Shown here piece after piece: positions 24,555 through 36,729 of a DNA stretch of 64,000 nucleotides. A program made the translations under genes and the position numbers. The stretch comes from Arthrobotrys musiformis. Its lineage: Eukaryota; Ascomycota; Orbiliomycetes; Orbiliales; Orbiliaceae. The notes beneath the pieces are model-generated. The model had not been told where the DNA came from. It saw only the letters and a program-made list of their open reading frames with translations, and did not search any database. The stretch lies in contig JAVHJL010000002.1 of assembly GCA_036971715.1 (NCBI GenBank), positions 1,148,501 to 1,212,500 of the forward strand, written 5' to 3'. Each line of letters starts with the position of its first letter. Position 1 is the stretch's first letter.

Positions 24555-25529
24555 CATGCAATCCCCTGAAACCGAGGAAGGCGGCGGCAGCAATCGTGGC
24601 AATGGCAGCAATAAAAGTGGTGGAGGTGCATTCTCGCAGAAGCGGGGACAGTGCAGTGCCGGGCAGTGCAGGCAGGCAGGCAGGCAACCAGACGGACGGA
24701 GGAGAAAGGAAAAAAAGGGAAAGCAAGAAAGAAGGAAAAAAGAAGAAAAAAGATCAGATGAATGAGACTCAATCAATGAATGAACTCACGGGCGTCGGAC
24801 GGGGATATCGACTTCAATTTCCCTCTCCCGTTCCCTTCCTCTTTGCCTGAGGCCGCACTGCACCCAGCTGCTGCGTAATACCTTCCTGCCGACGGTTGCT
24901 GCGTCAGGGGTATCGAGAAAGAGTGGCAGTCAAGTTCGAGAGCGAGGATTCAAAAGTGCAGTAGATGAATGAATGCCAAAGCGGACCCGAAGGAGAGGAG
25001 TATGATGTCGAAGTGCTTGGTAGTATAGTAGTATAGGATAGGATTCTATACTGCTACCAGCTTAGCTCCCTGTGCAAGAGGCGAATCCATTCATCATCCA
25101 CATGCAATTCAATGCCAATGCCAGTCAAACCAAACCAAAGAAGACAAAAAAACCTTCGGCGGATCGGGAGCCCGACCTAACGGCTAGGAAACAAACGGGG
25201 GAAGCCACGGATCATAAGCCGCATCGGGATGGAACTGAACTCTCTCGTCTGATGGAGCAAGAGGGGGAGAAGAAGGCGTCTCATCATCATTACAACCACC
25301 ACCACCGGTCCACCAACTACCACCATCATCGTATGGTGATGGCATAGCACTAACATATAACTAATGTGGGCGGGGACAAAAATAGGAACCAATCTGGAAG
25401 GAACGTGAACGAACAAACAATCCCAGCCGGCCAATAGATAAGACCAGCGCCTGCCCGTGGGGAGGTTTGGCTCAGGCTGCACAACCGGCAATGGCCAGCC
25501 ACTCAAACATGGCAGGCCAGCCATGGCAT

Positions 25530-25565
25530 GGCAAGGCAAGGCAAGGCAAAGGCAAGGCAAAGGCA
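25530..25565. repeat. GGCAA / GGCAAA tandem repeat
   Basis: Five or six head-to-tail GGCAA(A) units form a short minisatellite. A related GGCAGGCAGGCA run lies at 24669-24686. Confidence 0.8.
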
Positions 25566-28500
25566 GATATCATGCACAGAGCCCTTCCACCACAGGACAA
25601 GACAAGACACGGACAGCAGCCAGATATTTCCCACATCTGCAAGCCCAAATCACCCGTTGTATGAAACCAGGGGCCTGATGCCAATTCACGCCTTTTCCTG
25701 ACCGTGTGCATCCATACCATACACACGCACACGGTAGTAAGTATCGAGTAGGGGCTCTGGTGGATGTCAACGTGAGGAACCGGAAGGGGAGGATCCAAGC
25801 GTCATCATCCCACGACTCTGGCCACCACTCCTACTACCAGCACACACCCCCAGCCTGGCGGGTAAAAAGATAAACAGGGTGTGCAGTGACGATATATCAA
25901 TGATGGTGTCGAGCAGCACAAGCAACGAAAAGCAGATATCATGAATCCATGATTTCGCGAAAGCAAAGTAAAAAAAACGAAATAAACAAAATTACTTATT
26001 CCAAAACACCTACCTGTAGCATTACTGAGGTTCGTTGAAGCGAGAAAAGAAGGAGGGAAGGGCCGAAGTGGAGTCGAATCGGTAGCCACTAACCAAACAA
26101 GAACTGGACTGCTTGCTTGTTTCCTTCAAGGTTTATAATGCCTTGGCTTTTCCAACGAAATTGTCCACAAACCGAATTCCGCGAAACGGAGGTGAGCTCT
26201 GTGAAATGCGAAAAATCCGACGACGTGCAGGGGAAAACACCGATGGTTGTTCGTCGGGCGGGTGGAGATATGTACGAAGGGGAACGTCGATGGCGGGAGG
26301 GAGGGGAGGGGAGGTTGTCGGAGTATTGGTGGTGGTTGTGGTGTGTGTGTGATGTAAGTCGGTTTTTTGATCTGCTTCGGTCTGAACCGGGCAGGTTTTG
26401 GTTTTATTTTCGGGTGGTTTTAGCTTTTTCCGAGAGCGAAGAGAGAGTTTGATATCGAACAGCTGTGCGTGCCCGTCTGAGTGCGATTCGAATCCGAGTA
26501 AAATGCGACCGGTATATATAATATACTATATGCCCCCAAGACCGTAAACCAGAGAAAAATCCAGAAAGACGAAAAAAAACGAAAGCGACGAAAAGCAGAT
26601 AATATATATCGATATCTAAAGGTATCAAAGCGTGATTATAAATGAGGAAGGAAGGGAAGGGTAGAAAAGGGAGGATTGCACAACGGTTTTGTACAGCAGC
26701 TGGGATTTCGAGGCCAACGACTTCGCCTGCGAGTTCCTCTGAACTTGCCTGCCGAAAAGACCGTGCAGGGCGGCGGAGCGGGCTTTGCTGGGCAGAGCTA
26801 CCGGAGAGCTAGGCCAGATAAACAGCGAACCAGCCACTCACAGGCAATCGAAAACGTAACAGACACAAACAAGCTTTGATGCAAGAAGGAGCAGGAGCAT
26901 AAACAAGTGCAGGCCCCCGGCTGTTGGTTACAGCTTAGTTGGCCAGAGCGCATGTAAGTAAATATCAAATATCAAAATACGGAAATATGGAAATGTGGAA
27001 ATGCGGTGTCACGGGTAAAATTGTTTGGTTGTGAGGCCGTTTGGAACTTGGAGCTTCGGACTTCAGGCGCGGTATGGAAGTTGCCATGTCAGGTCAACAT
27101 CAATATCAATACTCCATCCCGAGTAGGTATTATATTATGCAGAGTTACTAATATCTACCCGGAATAGAATATATTAATACAAGTAGAGGGTACGTATATA
27201 ATGTACGTACCTGACCAACAACCGCCCCAAAATGCAATATTGATGATGCGGCGTGGCCAACCTTAGTAATGAACAACGGAGGCGAAATTCGAACGGTCTA
27301 GTCTAATTGAGCATGCGTGTGTCAATGTGGGGGTGGTGATTGGGGAAACCCGCAAATTTTAACATGCAGAACTTGACAGAAGCAGACCAAAACCTGTGAG
27401 CTCATCCCAGACAATTAATGCATTTAGTGTCGAACAATTAGGAGCAGTCCGGAGGAAAGGGGAAATTATCGGAAACATATCGTATTTCTACTTCCTCGCA
27501 CATTATACAACAAGTATCTATCGTCGTTAACTAGGGAAACCTGGTGAACTTTGTTTTTTATCTCGTTCTGGCGGTTCTTCTTGGATCATGCAAGCAAGCT
27601 GCACGATGAACTTGTACATTTCGAATCGGTCCTGCTAGCCCCCCCATCCAGCGAATAAACAACATGCTCCCAAGCATGATGACGAACATGACCGAGTCCA
27701 CTGGCTGCACCCTACTATCACCAACTAACTACTTAGCAACCACGCCCCCCCTTCATATGATCCTCTCTATCGTTCCACAAATATGCAAGCCTGCAGATAG
27801 ATGTACTCCTACTTCGTGCATTTAATTTAATCCCAAAGCGGCCTTGCGTTAACGCGATCACAATTTCACAAAAAAAACATCCGTTTCGGTATTATCGATG
27901 ATATCTATCATGTCATAACCAGCAGGAGGTGCCTTTAATCAACTAATTCATCATTCAGGCAGGTTGTGATCATGATCATTCCATAGATCTAGATCGCACG
28001 TCAACATCCGGACCCGGAAAAAAAAATCTAAAACCTCCAGCGCTCGGACAATTCGGTACGTAGCTACCTTCATGAGGTGCATTTAAGGTTTTTCCTTTCG
28101 ACAAAAAACCAAGGACCGAGGGAAGGAAATCGGAGTCCTGAGGTGTACATGTTCGCATTTAGTCTCGGTCCTACATATTCCTTCATCGTTTTTTCCGGAG
28201 GGAAAAGCTTAAGCAAGGGTAACTAGCTGCAACAGCAGCGCCACAATTGAAAATTTAATCCGGTACGTTCGGAGCCCTGTGGGATGGCCAGGCCAGAACA
28301 TGCATACTAGTTATCAATATCACGCGAGATGCCAACCACTGTTTGATCCTTGGACGCTATTGATTTGTTCACATGCCGATTGCGGTTTAACCTGATATCA
28401 TGATGCTACTATGATACTAAATACTCCTAACGAAGGAACTTCTGAATTCCGTAAACAGCTTCGACGAACGTTCTTGATGACTAACGGTATTTATGTGCAC

Positions 28501-29257
28501 ATGTACGAAGTGTACCCGTGGTCGGTTACCTCGCGGGCTTCGGTTGAACCTGTGCGACAGCATCCTAAATGTGTGTGTATTCGGTTTTCGGCCGGAAGTG
28601 TAAAATACAACAGTACAACGCGCCTTGGGATGTCTTGTGTAACCTACCGGGTGGGTCCGGATTGGTTTTCTACCGCGCGAGGGTTAAGGATCTATTTGGT
28701 GTTACGTATACGTTACTGAACTCTTCTTTTTGACGAAAGAGGTGGGATTTGGGTTATGGATTGTTTGATTTAGAAAACGGGCTGAGTATTATACGTGCAT
28801 AGATTGCTCTTATACTGTTTTGTGGGTATATTGGTATCTTGACCCACTTCAAATTTTTGAATATACTTCACGCCAGCATTGATATCCCGTTAAGACGTGT
28901 GGCGGGATTACACAAATCCTTACTACTATCAAAGATTAGTACCGTGCTGTAGTTCACGGGCCCAAACTACAGATGGGGGTAATTTCAACAAATGTTCGAA
29001 GTATGAGGTAATATCAAATACCGTGGCTTACTTAAAAACTATCTCACACTCCCTCTCGTGGGGAAACTCCGGAATCGTAGCCTTGGTGGTTATGAGCATA
29101 ATTGGTGGAATATGCCTCAAATACCCACCTTGCCCGCCATGTTTTCTCCCACGAGGTCTTCCTCGTTATCGTATCCGTATCCAATCCAGCTTCCACGCCC
29201 TGTTGATAATACAAATCCACATCCACGACAAAAAGGGTAAGAAAAAAGGCGAAAAAA

Positions 29258-30946
29258 ATGAAACTCCTCCTCCTCCTCCTCCCCGCCCTCACAGCCCTCG
29301 AAATCCCCTCCCCAGCCTGCCACAACCCCATGCCCCGCACCCCACCCATCGGAAAATCCCCCTTCGTAACCAACACCTGGAACTTCCTCGAACTCCTCTC
29401 CAACACCCAACAATTCCTCCAAATGACCACCACCCTCCGCGAGTCCACGCGAATCCTCTACAGCGTCCTCGTAAAAACCGATCAAACGGGTGGGGTGTAC
29501 ATACCGTACTTCCCGTTTACTCAAGCGTTGGAGTTGTATACCCACATCGTGGAGCGGAAGTTACACTGCTGGCCTTTTCCGAAGTATTTGGCGTTTTATC
29601 TGGTGCAGTTGAGGGATTTGAATGTTAGGGGGAGGATCGAGAGTTATGAGCCCCGCGAACCTAGGGTTCCGAATCCCGTTAGGGAGGTGCCGGTTAGACA
29701 GACGGAGATTGTACGGGAACGAGCGACGGTGAGGGAGATCCCCGGTACGGTTAAGGGAACACCGAGGACGTCGGATAGAGACACCTTTAAGACTTCCGAA
29801 ACGGCGACGAAGGGGAGGATTGATATTTTAGCCGGTGAAGGCGCGGTTCCGGGGAATCAGAATAATGAGAAAATCAAGGAGGGTAATACACTGACCGGGC
29901 ATGCGGGGAAGCTGGCGGGACAGCAGTATATGTTATTCGGCAACGAACAGGGTGTGGAAGGGGATACGAATACAAACGAGGGGTTGACGAGGAAGGGATT
30001 ATCCGCCTTCATGAACTCTCAAAAGGCGACGCCGCAGAAGCCGATGGGGAGGGGGGGTATATGGAGTAACATGAACCTCCCACCCCCCGGCGAAGAAGCG
30101 AGCGGATTAGCCCCCGGCAGCGGTCTGAACCAAGGATTCAACGGCGGAATTTTCGATTTCGAAGGTCGAAGGTCAGGATCTTTTCCGTTTCGACCGGGCG
30201 CGGATGGTGCCGAACAGGGACTTACGGATGAGTTGAGTAGAAACATGTTCGCCGGCCCGCCGTTCGTGAACCCTCGCGGTTCGGAGACAGTAGAGATACA
30301 GCCTAATCCGCTTAATATGAATAGCCTCCCCAGCTTCGGCGACTGGACCCGCTTTCCCAATAACCAAATCCAAAGACCGCCGCCGAATAATCCGGGAAAC
30401 CCAATCGTGATCGGTGACTCCATCGAAGAAGAGGAGAAAGAAGATACACCACCGGGGGGGATGGAAATCGAAACACAACCGGGTACCAACCAGCCCAGAC
30501 GTCTCTTCAAAAGAGCCGGCGGCGAGGACGACACCGCCCCGAACACTCGCGACAAAAAACTTCCAACCCTCTACGCGAACCCCCTCAGAGCACTACAAGC
30601 CAACATCGAAGACTTCTGGTCCCCGATATTCGACTTCCTCGTCTCGGATTCTTATCTGGGATTCAACCACGAGCAGAACAGGCCGACCTGGCAGGTAGCG
30701 CTGCCATGGAGGGAGTACGGCGATACCCTCAAGAAGGTATCTACGATCCTGCAGGTTTGGCAGAAGGATCGGGAGGTTAAGCAGAAGGTTCTTACGGTCG
30801 AGCAGTTGGAGGGGAAGTTTGGACATCTGCTGCAGGCTATGACGCTCGGGAGGGTGATCACGCCGTACCCGAGGCGGCCGGAGGATGAGGTGCATATTGA
30901 GGAGGATGACGAGGAGCTCACGGTTGAGGAGCCGTCGTATGGGTAA
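29258..30946 (+). CDS. Predicted secreted protein of unknown function
   Basis: A single uninterrupted frame of 562 residues with an ATG at 29258. The first 14 residues (MKLLLLLLPALTAL) look like a signal peptide. Residues 30-140 appear folded (NTWNFLELLSNTQQFLQMTT, LYSVLVKTDQTGGVYIPYFP, LHCWPFPKYLAFYLVQLRD). Residues 140-410 are a charged, Gly/Pro/Asn-rich linker of low complexity. A second folded-looking segment at 435-520 (LRALQANIEDFWSPIFDFLV and VALPWREYGDTLKKVSTILQ) precedes an acidic tail. I recognise no family. Being intronless and flanked by a 5-kb gene-poor region fits a lineage-specific gene, which is inference. Confidence 0.72.
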   Translation: MKLLLLLLPALTALEIPSPACHNPMPRTPPIGKSPFVTNTWNFLELLSNTQQFLQMTTTLRESTRILYSVLVKTDQTGGVYIPYFPFTQALELYTHIVERKLHCWPFPKYLAFYLVQLRDLNVRGRIESYEPREPRVPNPVREVPVRQTEIVRERATVREIPGTVKGTPRTSDRDTFKTSETATKGRIDILAGEGAVPGNQNNEKIKEGNTLTGHAGKLAGQQYMLFGNEQGVEGDTNTNEGLTRKGLSAFMNSQKATPQKPMGRGGIWSNMNLPPPGEEASGLAPGSGLNQGFNGGIFDFEGRRSGSFPFRPGADGAEQGLTDELSRNMFAGPPFVNPRGSETVEIQPNPLNMNSLPSFGDWTRFPNNQIQRPPPNNPGNPIVIGDSIEEEEKEDTPPGGMEIETQPGTNQPRRLFKRAGGEDDTAPNTRDKKLPTLYANPLRALQANIEDFWSPIFDFLVSDSYLGFNHEQNRPTWQVALPWREYGDTLKKVSTILQVWQKDREVKQKVLTVEQLEGKFGHLLQAMTLGRVITPYPRRPEDEVHIEEDDEELTVEEPSYG

Positions 30947-31225
30947 TTTATATAAATAGTTTACAAATATCTATACCGTATACTTCAAAACAATTTACAC
31001 TATGAGTAGCTTATGATTAAAGCCTTCTTAACATATCATTCATGCTACTATATAGACAAGAAATAGATGCAGTCTAAGTTTAGCTCTATGCCGCCCATCT
31101 AGCAAAACCACGACCGACATCGCTCCAAACATCAACCCGCAAACCAAGCACTAAATATAGTGTATATCGTACATCCAAAAGAAAGCGTGCTAAGGGTAAA
31201 AACCATATTAACAGAACCAACCTCT

Positions 31226-33132
31226 TTACAACTTGGCGCCTTCCTTCTTCTTCTCGGCTTTGGCCTGGTCCCTGAGCACTCTCCGCAGGATCTTCCCGCT
31301 GGCGCTCTTGGGGATCACGTCGACGAATTTGACACCGCCTCGAAGCTTCTTGTGCTGTGCTACGTTCTTTGCGACGAATTCAATGATCTCGTTGGCGACC
31401 TCCGGGGTGGGTTTGTTGCCGGCTGAGAGGACGATGTATGCTCGTGGGACTTCGGTATGTTGCACGTCGTCCCAGACGCCGGTGACGGCGACGTCACTAA
31501 ATTTTTATATTAGTATCGGAGGATATACTAACAAAAATTGGGGGCAATGAAGGGGGCGGGGGTACTCACTCAACCTTCGGATGCGATGCGATCTTTCCCT
31601 CCAACTCCGCCGGCGGGACCTGGAATCCCTTATATTTGATCAACTCCTTCACTCGATCCGTGATGTAGAAATCACCATCCTGGTCTTGATGTCCCACATC
31701 ACCGGTCTTGAAGTATCCGTCCTCGGTCATGCAGTTCTTGGTCGCTTCCTCATTCTTCCAATAGCCCATCATGATGTTGGGGCCCTTGAGCCATAGCTCT
31801 CCGGTCTGACCGGCGGGGACTTCGCTGCCGTCTTCGCCGACGTATTTGGCGGTCATGTTGGGGAGGAGGGGCCCGACGGAACCGATCTTGCGTTTCCAGT
31901 CCTCCCAGTGCTGGGCGTGGGTTGTGGGGGAGGTTTCGGAGAGGCCGTAGCCTTGTTTGGTCTTGAGCTTGATGCGGTCGTAGACGGCGTCCTGGATCTC
32001 GCCTGGTGGGTGTTAGTGAGCAAATATAGGTGGAATATGGGTGAATGGGACATACTTGTGAGAGGGGCGGCGCCGGAGTTCATCATGCGGATGGAGGAGA
32101 GGTTGTATTTGGCGACGACGGGGTGCTTCGCGAGGCCGAGAACGACGGGGGGGACGACATATGCAAAAGTGACTTTGTACTGCTCGACCAGCTGGCAGAA
32201 CTTCTCGAGGTCGAACCTCTCCATGATGACGAGCTTGATACCCAGATAAAAGGTCATGTGCATGATGCAGGTCAAGCCATAAATATGGAAGAACGGTAAG
32301 AAGCCGAGGACGACATCCGACTCGGGTCTTAGGTTTACTTCGGCGGCGGTCCCCTGGAGGATGTTTGCGACGATATTTCTATGAGACAGCATGACACCCT
32401 TGGGGAGGCCGGTGGTGCCACTAGAATAAACCAAGAAGGCGAGGTCGTTGGCGGGGTCGAATTTGGGGCGGCGGGTGAGCTTGACCTCGCGGTGGGACAT
32501 GTTCTTGAGCTGGGTGAGGTGGGTGAAGCCGGGGACCTTTGTGTCGCCGAGGATGAGGATGCGGTCGTGGGGGATGCCGACCTTGGTGGCGGCCTCCTTG
32601 ACGAGGGGGAGGACTTCGGCCTGGGTGGTGATGGCCTTGGCCTCGCAGTTTTTTAGCTGGTAGACGAACTCGTCGAGGGTGTAGCCTGGGTTTGCGGGGG
32701 AGAGGACGCCGCCGGCCCAGAGGACACCCCAGGTGAGGAGGGGCGATTCAATGTTATTTAACCTACCCCATCTCTATTAGCTTCATATATATACACATAT
32801 ACATATACATATATACCTAGGTATATATGTAAATGTATGGATGGGGGCCATACGAGAAGACGGCCATGACGTCGCCCTTCTTCCAGCCCCAGAGGGTGCG
32901 GAGGCCGATGCCCAGCTCGCGCGAGCGGTCTTTGATTTCGGCGTAGGTCAGCCCGCGGCCGGTCCTCGCGTCGACGTGCATCACTACCTCAATTAGCATA
33001 ACTCATGGCAGTAGAGAGGAGATAGAATGTACCGCTGTCGTCCGGGAAGGGCTTGTCGGGCCGGGAGAACATGAAGTCGTAGATGTCGACATTGGGGATG
33101 TCGATTCTGGGGAACGTGCTCTCGACCGGCAT
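31226..33132 (-). CDS. AMP-forming acyl-CoA ligase (4-coumarate-CoA ligase-like), peroxisomal
   Basis: Activates a carboxylic acid to its CoA thioester through an acyl-adenylate. Five exons on the minus strand, 33132-33033, 32983-32854, 32762-32056, 32002-31570 and 31496-31226, give 546 residues, normal for the family. Visible motifs are the P-loop LVYSSGTTGLPKGVMLSHRN, the GYGLSETSP motif, GELWLKGPNIMMGYW, the core YFKTGDVGHQDQDGDFYITDR and the C-terminal catalytic lysine in PKSASGKILRR. The protein ends in Ala-Lys-Leu, a functional PTS1 variant, so peroxisomal import is likely. The family includes 4-coumarate ligases and medium- or long-chain acyl ligases; the substrate cannot be read from the sequence. 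It shares a 620-bp divergent promoter with ATP11. Confidence 0.93.
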
Positions 33133-33753
33133 TTTATATATATATCTTCTATCCTCTCTATATCCCTATATCTACCTTCTATATCCACCTTCTATATATC
33201 TATAGATATATATATACACCGCGCAATGAATGGCACCTGTAGATATAATACACCAGCGAGGGCGATGTCTGTACAATATGATATGGAATAGGAATGAAGG
33301 TGTGTTCGTGGGGAATGCAGATGGGAGCTCCCCCAGAATTAATAAAGATCTGGGGACAGCTTAACCGCGGTAAACCGGCTAACTTGATCTGAGACACCTC
33401 GACATATTGTAGAATAACGACGCCGAGAAAACCCGCCGCCAAAAGGCCCCGCTGAATGGCAGTCAGATCGGACTAACCCAAAGCATGTTTGCCCGACGTC
33501 CCTCAGCGCACGTCCCTGCTTTTCGGCCGGCTCGAACTGAGGTTCAAGTTGAGGTTGAGGGAGGTTGTGTGTTCGGCCAATCAGACGGCGGCGTATTCTG
33601 TTTGTTTCGCGACCCGTTTTTCTTTGGGAAGCCCTCCGATATACGCCCTCAGAGCTACATATACCCGCCCGTTCGCTCTCTCTCACGACACTGACATCTG
33701 ACATCTTCCTCACCCTCAGATCATATCTCACACGGACATCGGCAGTGGGGGAA
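33133..33753. promoter_or_regulatory. Divergent promoter, acyl-CoA ligase / ATP11
   Basis: About 620 bases between the start codons of a putative peroxisomal ligase (-) and a mitochondrial assembly factor (+). A TATATA-rich segment lies close to the ligase start (33135-33220). A CCAAT-box core is present on the minus strand, as ATTGG at 33577 read from CGGCCAATCAG. No further coding sequence is seen. Confidence 0.5.
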
Positions 33754-34749
33754 ATGTCGGCTCTGCTGCGGCTCGCCCTCCGACCGGCCCGCACGCTGGC
33801 CTCCCCGTTGAAGCAGCAGAAACGATACGCTCGAGTGCTGGATATCGACCTCCGACGCTTCCTGCAGACCCGCACCGATGTCGCCGAAAAATACAAGCAC
33901 CTCCTCGAGCAGAAGGCCAAGAGGTATTCCCCTAGTCATCTTATCAATTGAGACGATATTAATTGTGGGGATAGCGAAGGATTGGAGTCCGTCGACGACC
34001 TCAAGCAGGCATACAAACCCCAGATCGACCAGTACAAACGGGACGCCCTCGCCCCCCCGGAACTCCCAGGCTCCCTAACCCACCACCCCCCTCCTCCCTC
34101 TCCCTCCACTCCCTCAGCATCTCCTCCCACCCCCTCACAATCGAAACCCCCCCAGATCCCCAAATCCGCCAACCAAAAGTCCCTCGACTCCATCATCGAC
34201 ACCTCCAAAATCCTCCTCCACGACCCCAAAGAAATCGAATACATCTGGCGCGCCCGCCACCTCTCCGACAAAAACTCCCTCTGCGCCGTGATCCCCCACG
34301 AAACCTACCTGCGCATCGAGAAATCCGCAAAGAAGCACCCGATGTTCATACTACCCCTCCCCCGCGCGGACCAGGGTATAGAACTACACTTCCTGCAATG
34401 GCAGTTCTCATCACCGACGACGGTGAATGTCATGTTCACCTCGTTGATAGAATATAAACTCCGCGGGGAGTTCGCCTCTCCTCATACGACTGTTACGCAC
34501 CATCTGGATATTTCTGAGGAGAAGGGGATAGTTTTGCTGCAGGGGTCTGTGGTGGAGAATAGAGGGGTTAGCGTGGAGGAGGCGAAGTGGTTGTTGATGG
34601 CTTTGCAGAAGTTTTACGGTGCCGAGGAGGGAGTTGGCGGTGCTGGCGGGGAGGTCGGGAGGAGGAGGGAGCTGATGAGGTTGTTCTCCGAGGGGAGGCA
34701 GGAGTTCGATGTCCAGGCGCTGATTAAGGAGGTTGAAACCATCAATTGA
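33754..34749 (+). CDS. ATP11: F1-ATPase assembly factor ATP11
   Basis: Mitochondrial chaperone that binds the F1 beta subunit before the alpha3-beta3 hexamer forms. Exons 33754-33923 and 33975-34749 give 314 residues. The N-terminus is Arg/Leu-rich with no acidic residues in the first 27 (MSALLRLALRPARTLASPL), as expected for a matrix presequence. After a Pro/Ser linker (about 88-125) comes the conserved Atp11 domain: KEIEYIWRARHLSDKNSLCA, HPMFILPLPR, IELHFLQWQF, FTSLIEYKLRGEFASPHTT, THHLDISEEKGIVLLQG and GVSVEEAKWLLMALQKFY. A Gly/Glu insertion near residue 275 is unremarkable. The first intron is 51 nt. Confidence 0.95.
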
Positions 34750-35204
34750 TCCTTCTCCTTCTTCTTATTCACCGAGAGCGGGGGTTTGTAGATAGAGAGG
34801 GCAACGGGGGGTGTAGATAGGCTCTTGGTGCTATAAACTGTATATAATAAATATCAAAAGTTATCTTTGTATCACACCTTTAAACTGCAGGAATCCGAGA
34901 TTAACGGGGGAAAAGTGACACAGTTTAAAAGCGGGGCAACACTGTTTAATATGCTTGTTCCAATTACACCAGCCTTGAGCAGAGCCGCATGGCTATTTCC
35001 AACATTGGTTATAATATTGTAATCGCCCGGGTTTCCGGTGTTTACGATTGAGAAATGGATATCATACGCCTTCCCGTGATTAAAATAAAAGTGTTCATTA
35101 ATTAATATCGTTCGTTACACAGTAAAAAGAAAAAAAGAAAAAAAGATTGAAAAAAAGAGAGAAGAAAGGATGGAAGGACAACCCATCGCCCCCAGGGAAG
35201 AATA
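34750..35204. other. Convergent intergenic region
   Basis: About 450 bases between the 3' ends of ATP11 and the next minus-strand gene. An A/G-rich tract (35120-35170) precedes the neighbour's 3' end. Nothing else is seen. Confidence 0.35.
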
Positions 35205-36729
35205 TCAGAGGAACCGGCTGATATCCTCCCCCGGGAGGATCAATGGGTTGTCCTCCAAGTACGTATCCTTCCCGAATGGGTCGTTACGCTCGTATTCAAA
35301 GTCGCCTGTATTCAATCATCAGCTACCTCAAACTCTATATGATTTAGAATCGATGTTAGGTACTCACCCCGGCGCAAGCCAGAGGCCTCGACGCACTCGT
35401 TGTGTTCGAGAAGCAGCAGTCGCTCCTCAGGAGTAGCATCGACCAGCTCCTGGATCCCGAACGTGTAGTATTTATGCTGGTCCTTGGGGACCTTCTCCCA
35501 GGACCGGCCCTTGGGTTTATCCAACGGGGTGGAATCCCAAACGTCGGTCTGACGTTTGACCGCGGCTTCGTGGTTGTATTGCGCGTGGGTGCGACGGATG
35601 TCCTCGCGGATTTGGTTGTCCTTCGCGGAGGGGTTTTGGACGGCCTTGGTGAATTGCTTGTTGAAGCGGGCGAGGTGGGAGTGGGTGAAGGGTGAGGTTG
35701 GGTCGTTTGTGGGGGTTTGGGTGCGCGGGGTGGGGTTGAAGGAGGCTTTGGCCTCGAGCATGCGTTTTACGAGGGCCTTTTCGGCCTTTTCGGCCGCGTC
35801 TTTGGCGGATTTGTCGGCGGCTTTGTCTGCGCGGGAAGGTCTGGTTTGGTGTGAGGTTGGGGTTTGCTTCTTATCCTCGGGGTTTTTCAGGTCTGGTTTG
35901 GAGGTCTTGGTTGTGACGGAGGCCACGACCTTCAGGTTGGGCATACTCCTGCACCCCCTAACCGATTCCGAACGCGGCAGTCCGAGATCGGTCCAATCGA
36001 GCTTCGACCCCCGTTCCCGCTGGGTGGTCCTGAGGTATCCCATAATCTTCTCCCACGAGATCTCAAGCTCGAACTTCTCGACCGAGTGGTCCTGCAGTCT
36101 TTTCTTGATATTCCATGGTAAATCCGCATCGGCCAGGCTTTCGCCGTAGGCTCTAGCCATACTACCCGCTTCCTGTTGAATATCAGCAACCGGATTAATT
36201 AATTGTAGATAGGGGTGCAGACCTCCTTCTCCACGCTCGTCAACACTAAATTCCTAGCTTTGTACATTTTCGAAAACTCAATGACGGCGAGGACCTCCTT
36301 CTCTTCTTCCGTTAATTTATAATCCCCCTCGCGGTCAGCAATATATCGAGAGAAGGGTGGGAAGGAACGTAATAACTGTTTTTGACGTTCGCGGGTATTA
36401 CGGGGGGGATCGAGGTCCATTAAATCGTAGTCGATGTTCATGCCGGAGACGCTGAGGAGGGCTTGGTGGAAGTTATCGCCGCGGGGACGTTTGGGGGTGT
36501 ATTTGAACGGGCTGAGGAGGACCGGGGAGGTGGCTGGGCGTTTGGTGGAGGGTGATGGTGGGGGGGATTTGAATTTGTTGATGTAGTGGTTGAAGAGGCT
36601 GAAGGGAGGGATTGGTGATGGTTGGTGGAGGGTTGGTGGTTGGGAGATTGGGGGGGCGTCGGGGATGATGGTGTCTTCGTCTGCGGTTGGTGAAGTTGGT
36701 GAAGTTGGAGGTGGAGATGGTGGATGCAT
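35205..36729 (-). CDS. Hypothetical protein, Pro-rich N-terminus
   Basis: Three exons on the minus strand, 36729-36223, 36172-35368 and 35305-35205, give 470 residues with consistent phases. The first 70 residues are Pro/Ser/Thr-rich. A basic KRPATSP / KYTPKRPRG stretch could be a nuclear signal. Structured-looking segments follow: RQKQLLRSFPPFSRYIADRE, EEEKEVLAVIEFSKMYKARN and LEISWEKIMGYLRTTQRE. A Lys/Ala helical region (about 260-300) could be a coiled coil. The C-terminal part (AVKRQTDVWDSTPLDKPKG, YYTFGIQELVDATPEERLLL) looks conserved. No known domain was recognised. The last exon ends ILPGEDISRFL. Confidence 0.72.

Larger units (their letters stand above)
23796..29257. other. Long gene-poor region with simple repeats
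   Basis: About 5.4 kb without a supported gene, upstream of both the cyclin (-) and the gene at 29258 (+). It holds ATCC, AATC and GGCAA-type microsatellites between 24120 and 25570, A/G-rich tracts near 24700 and AT-rich sequence after 26900. Long leaders with upstream introns are common for fungal cyclins and may occupy part of 23830-26100. An open frame at 28411-28719 (102 codons) shows no domain or splice support. Confidence 0.45.

Noticed and set aside
28411..28719. 102-codon frame in the gene desert
   Set aside because: Unusual composition for this genome, no domain and no splice or expression support. Kept as non-coding.
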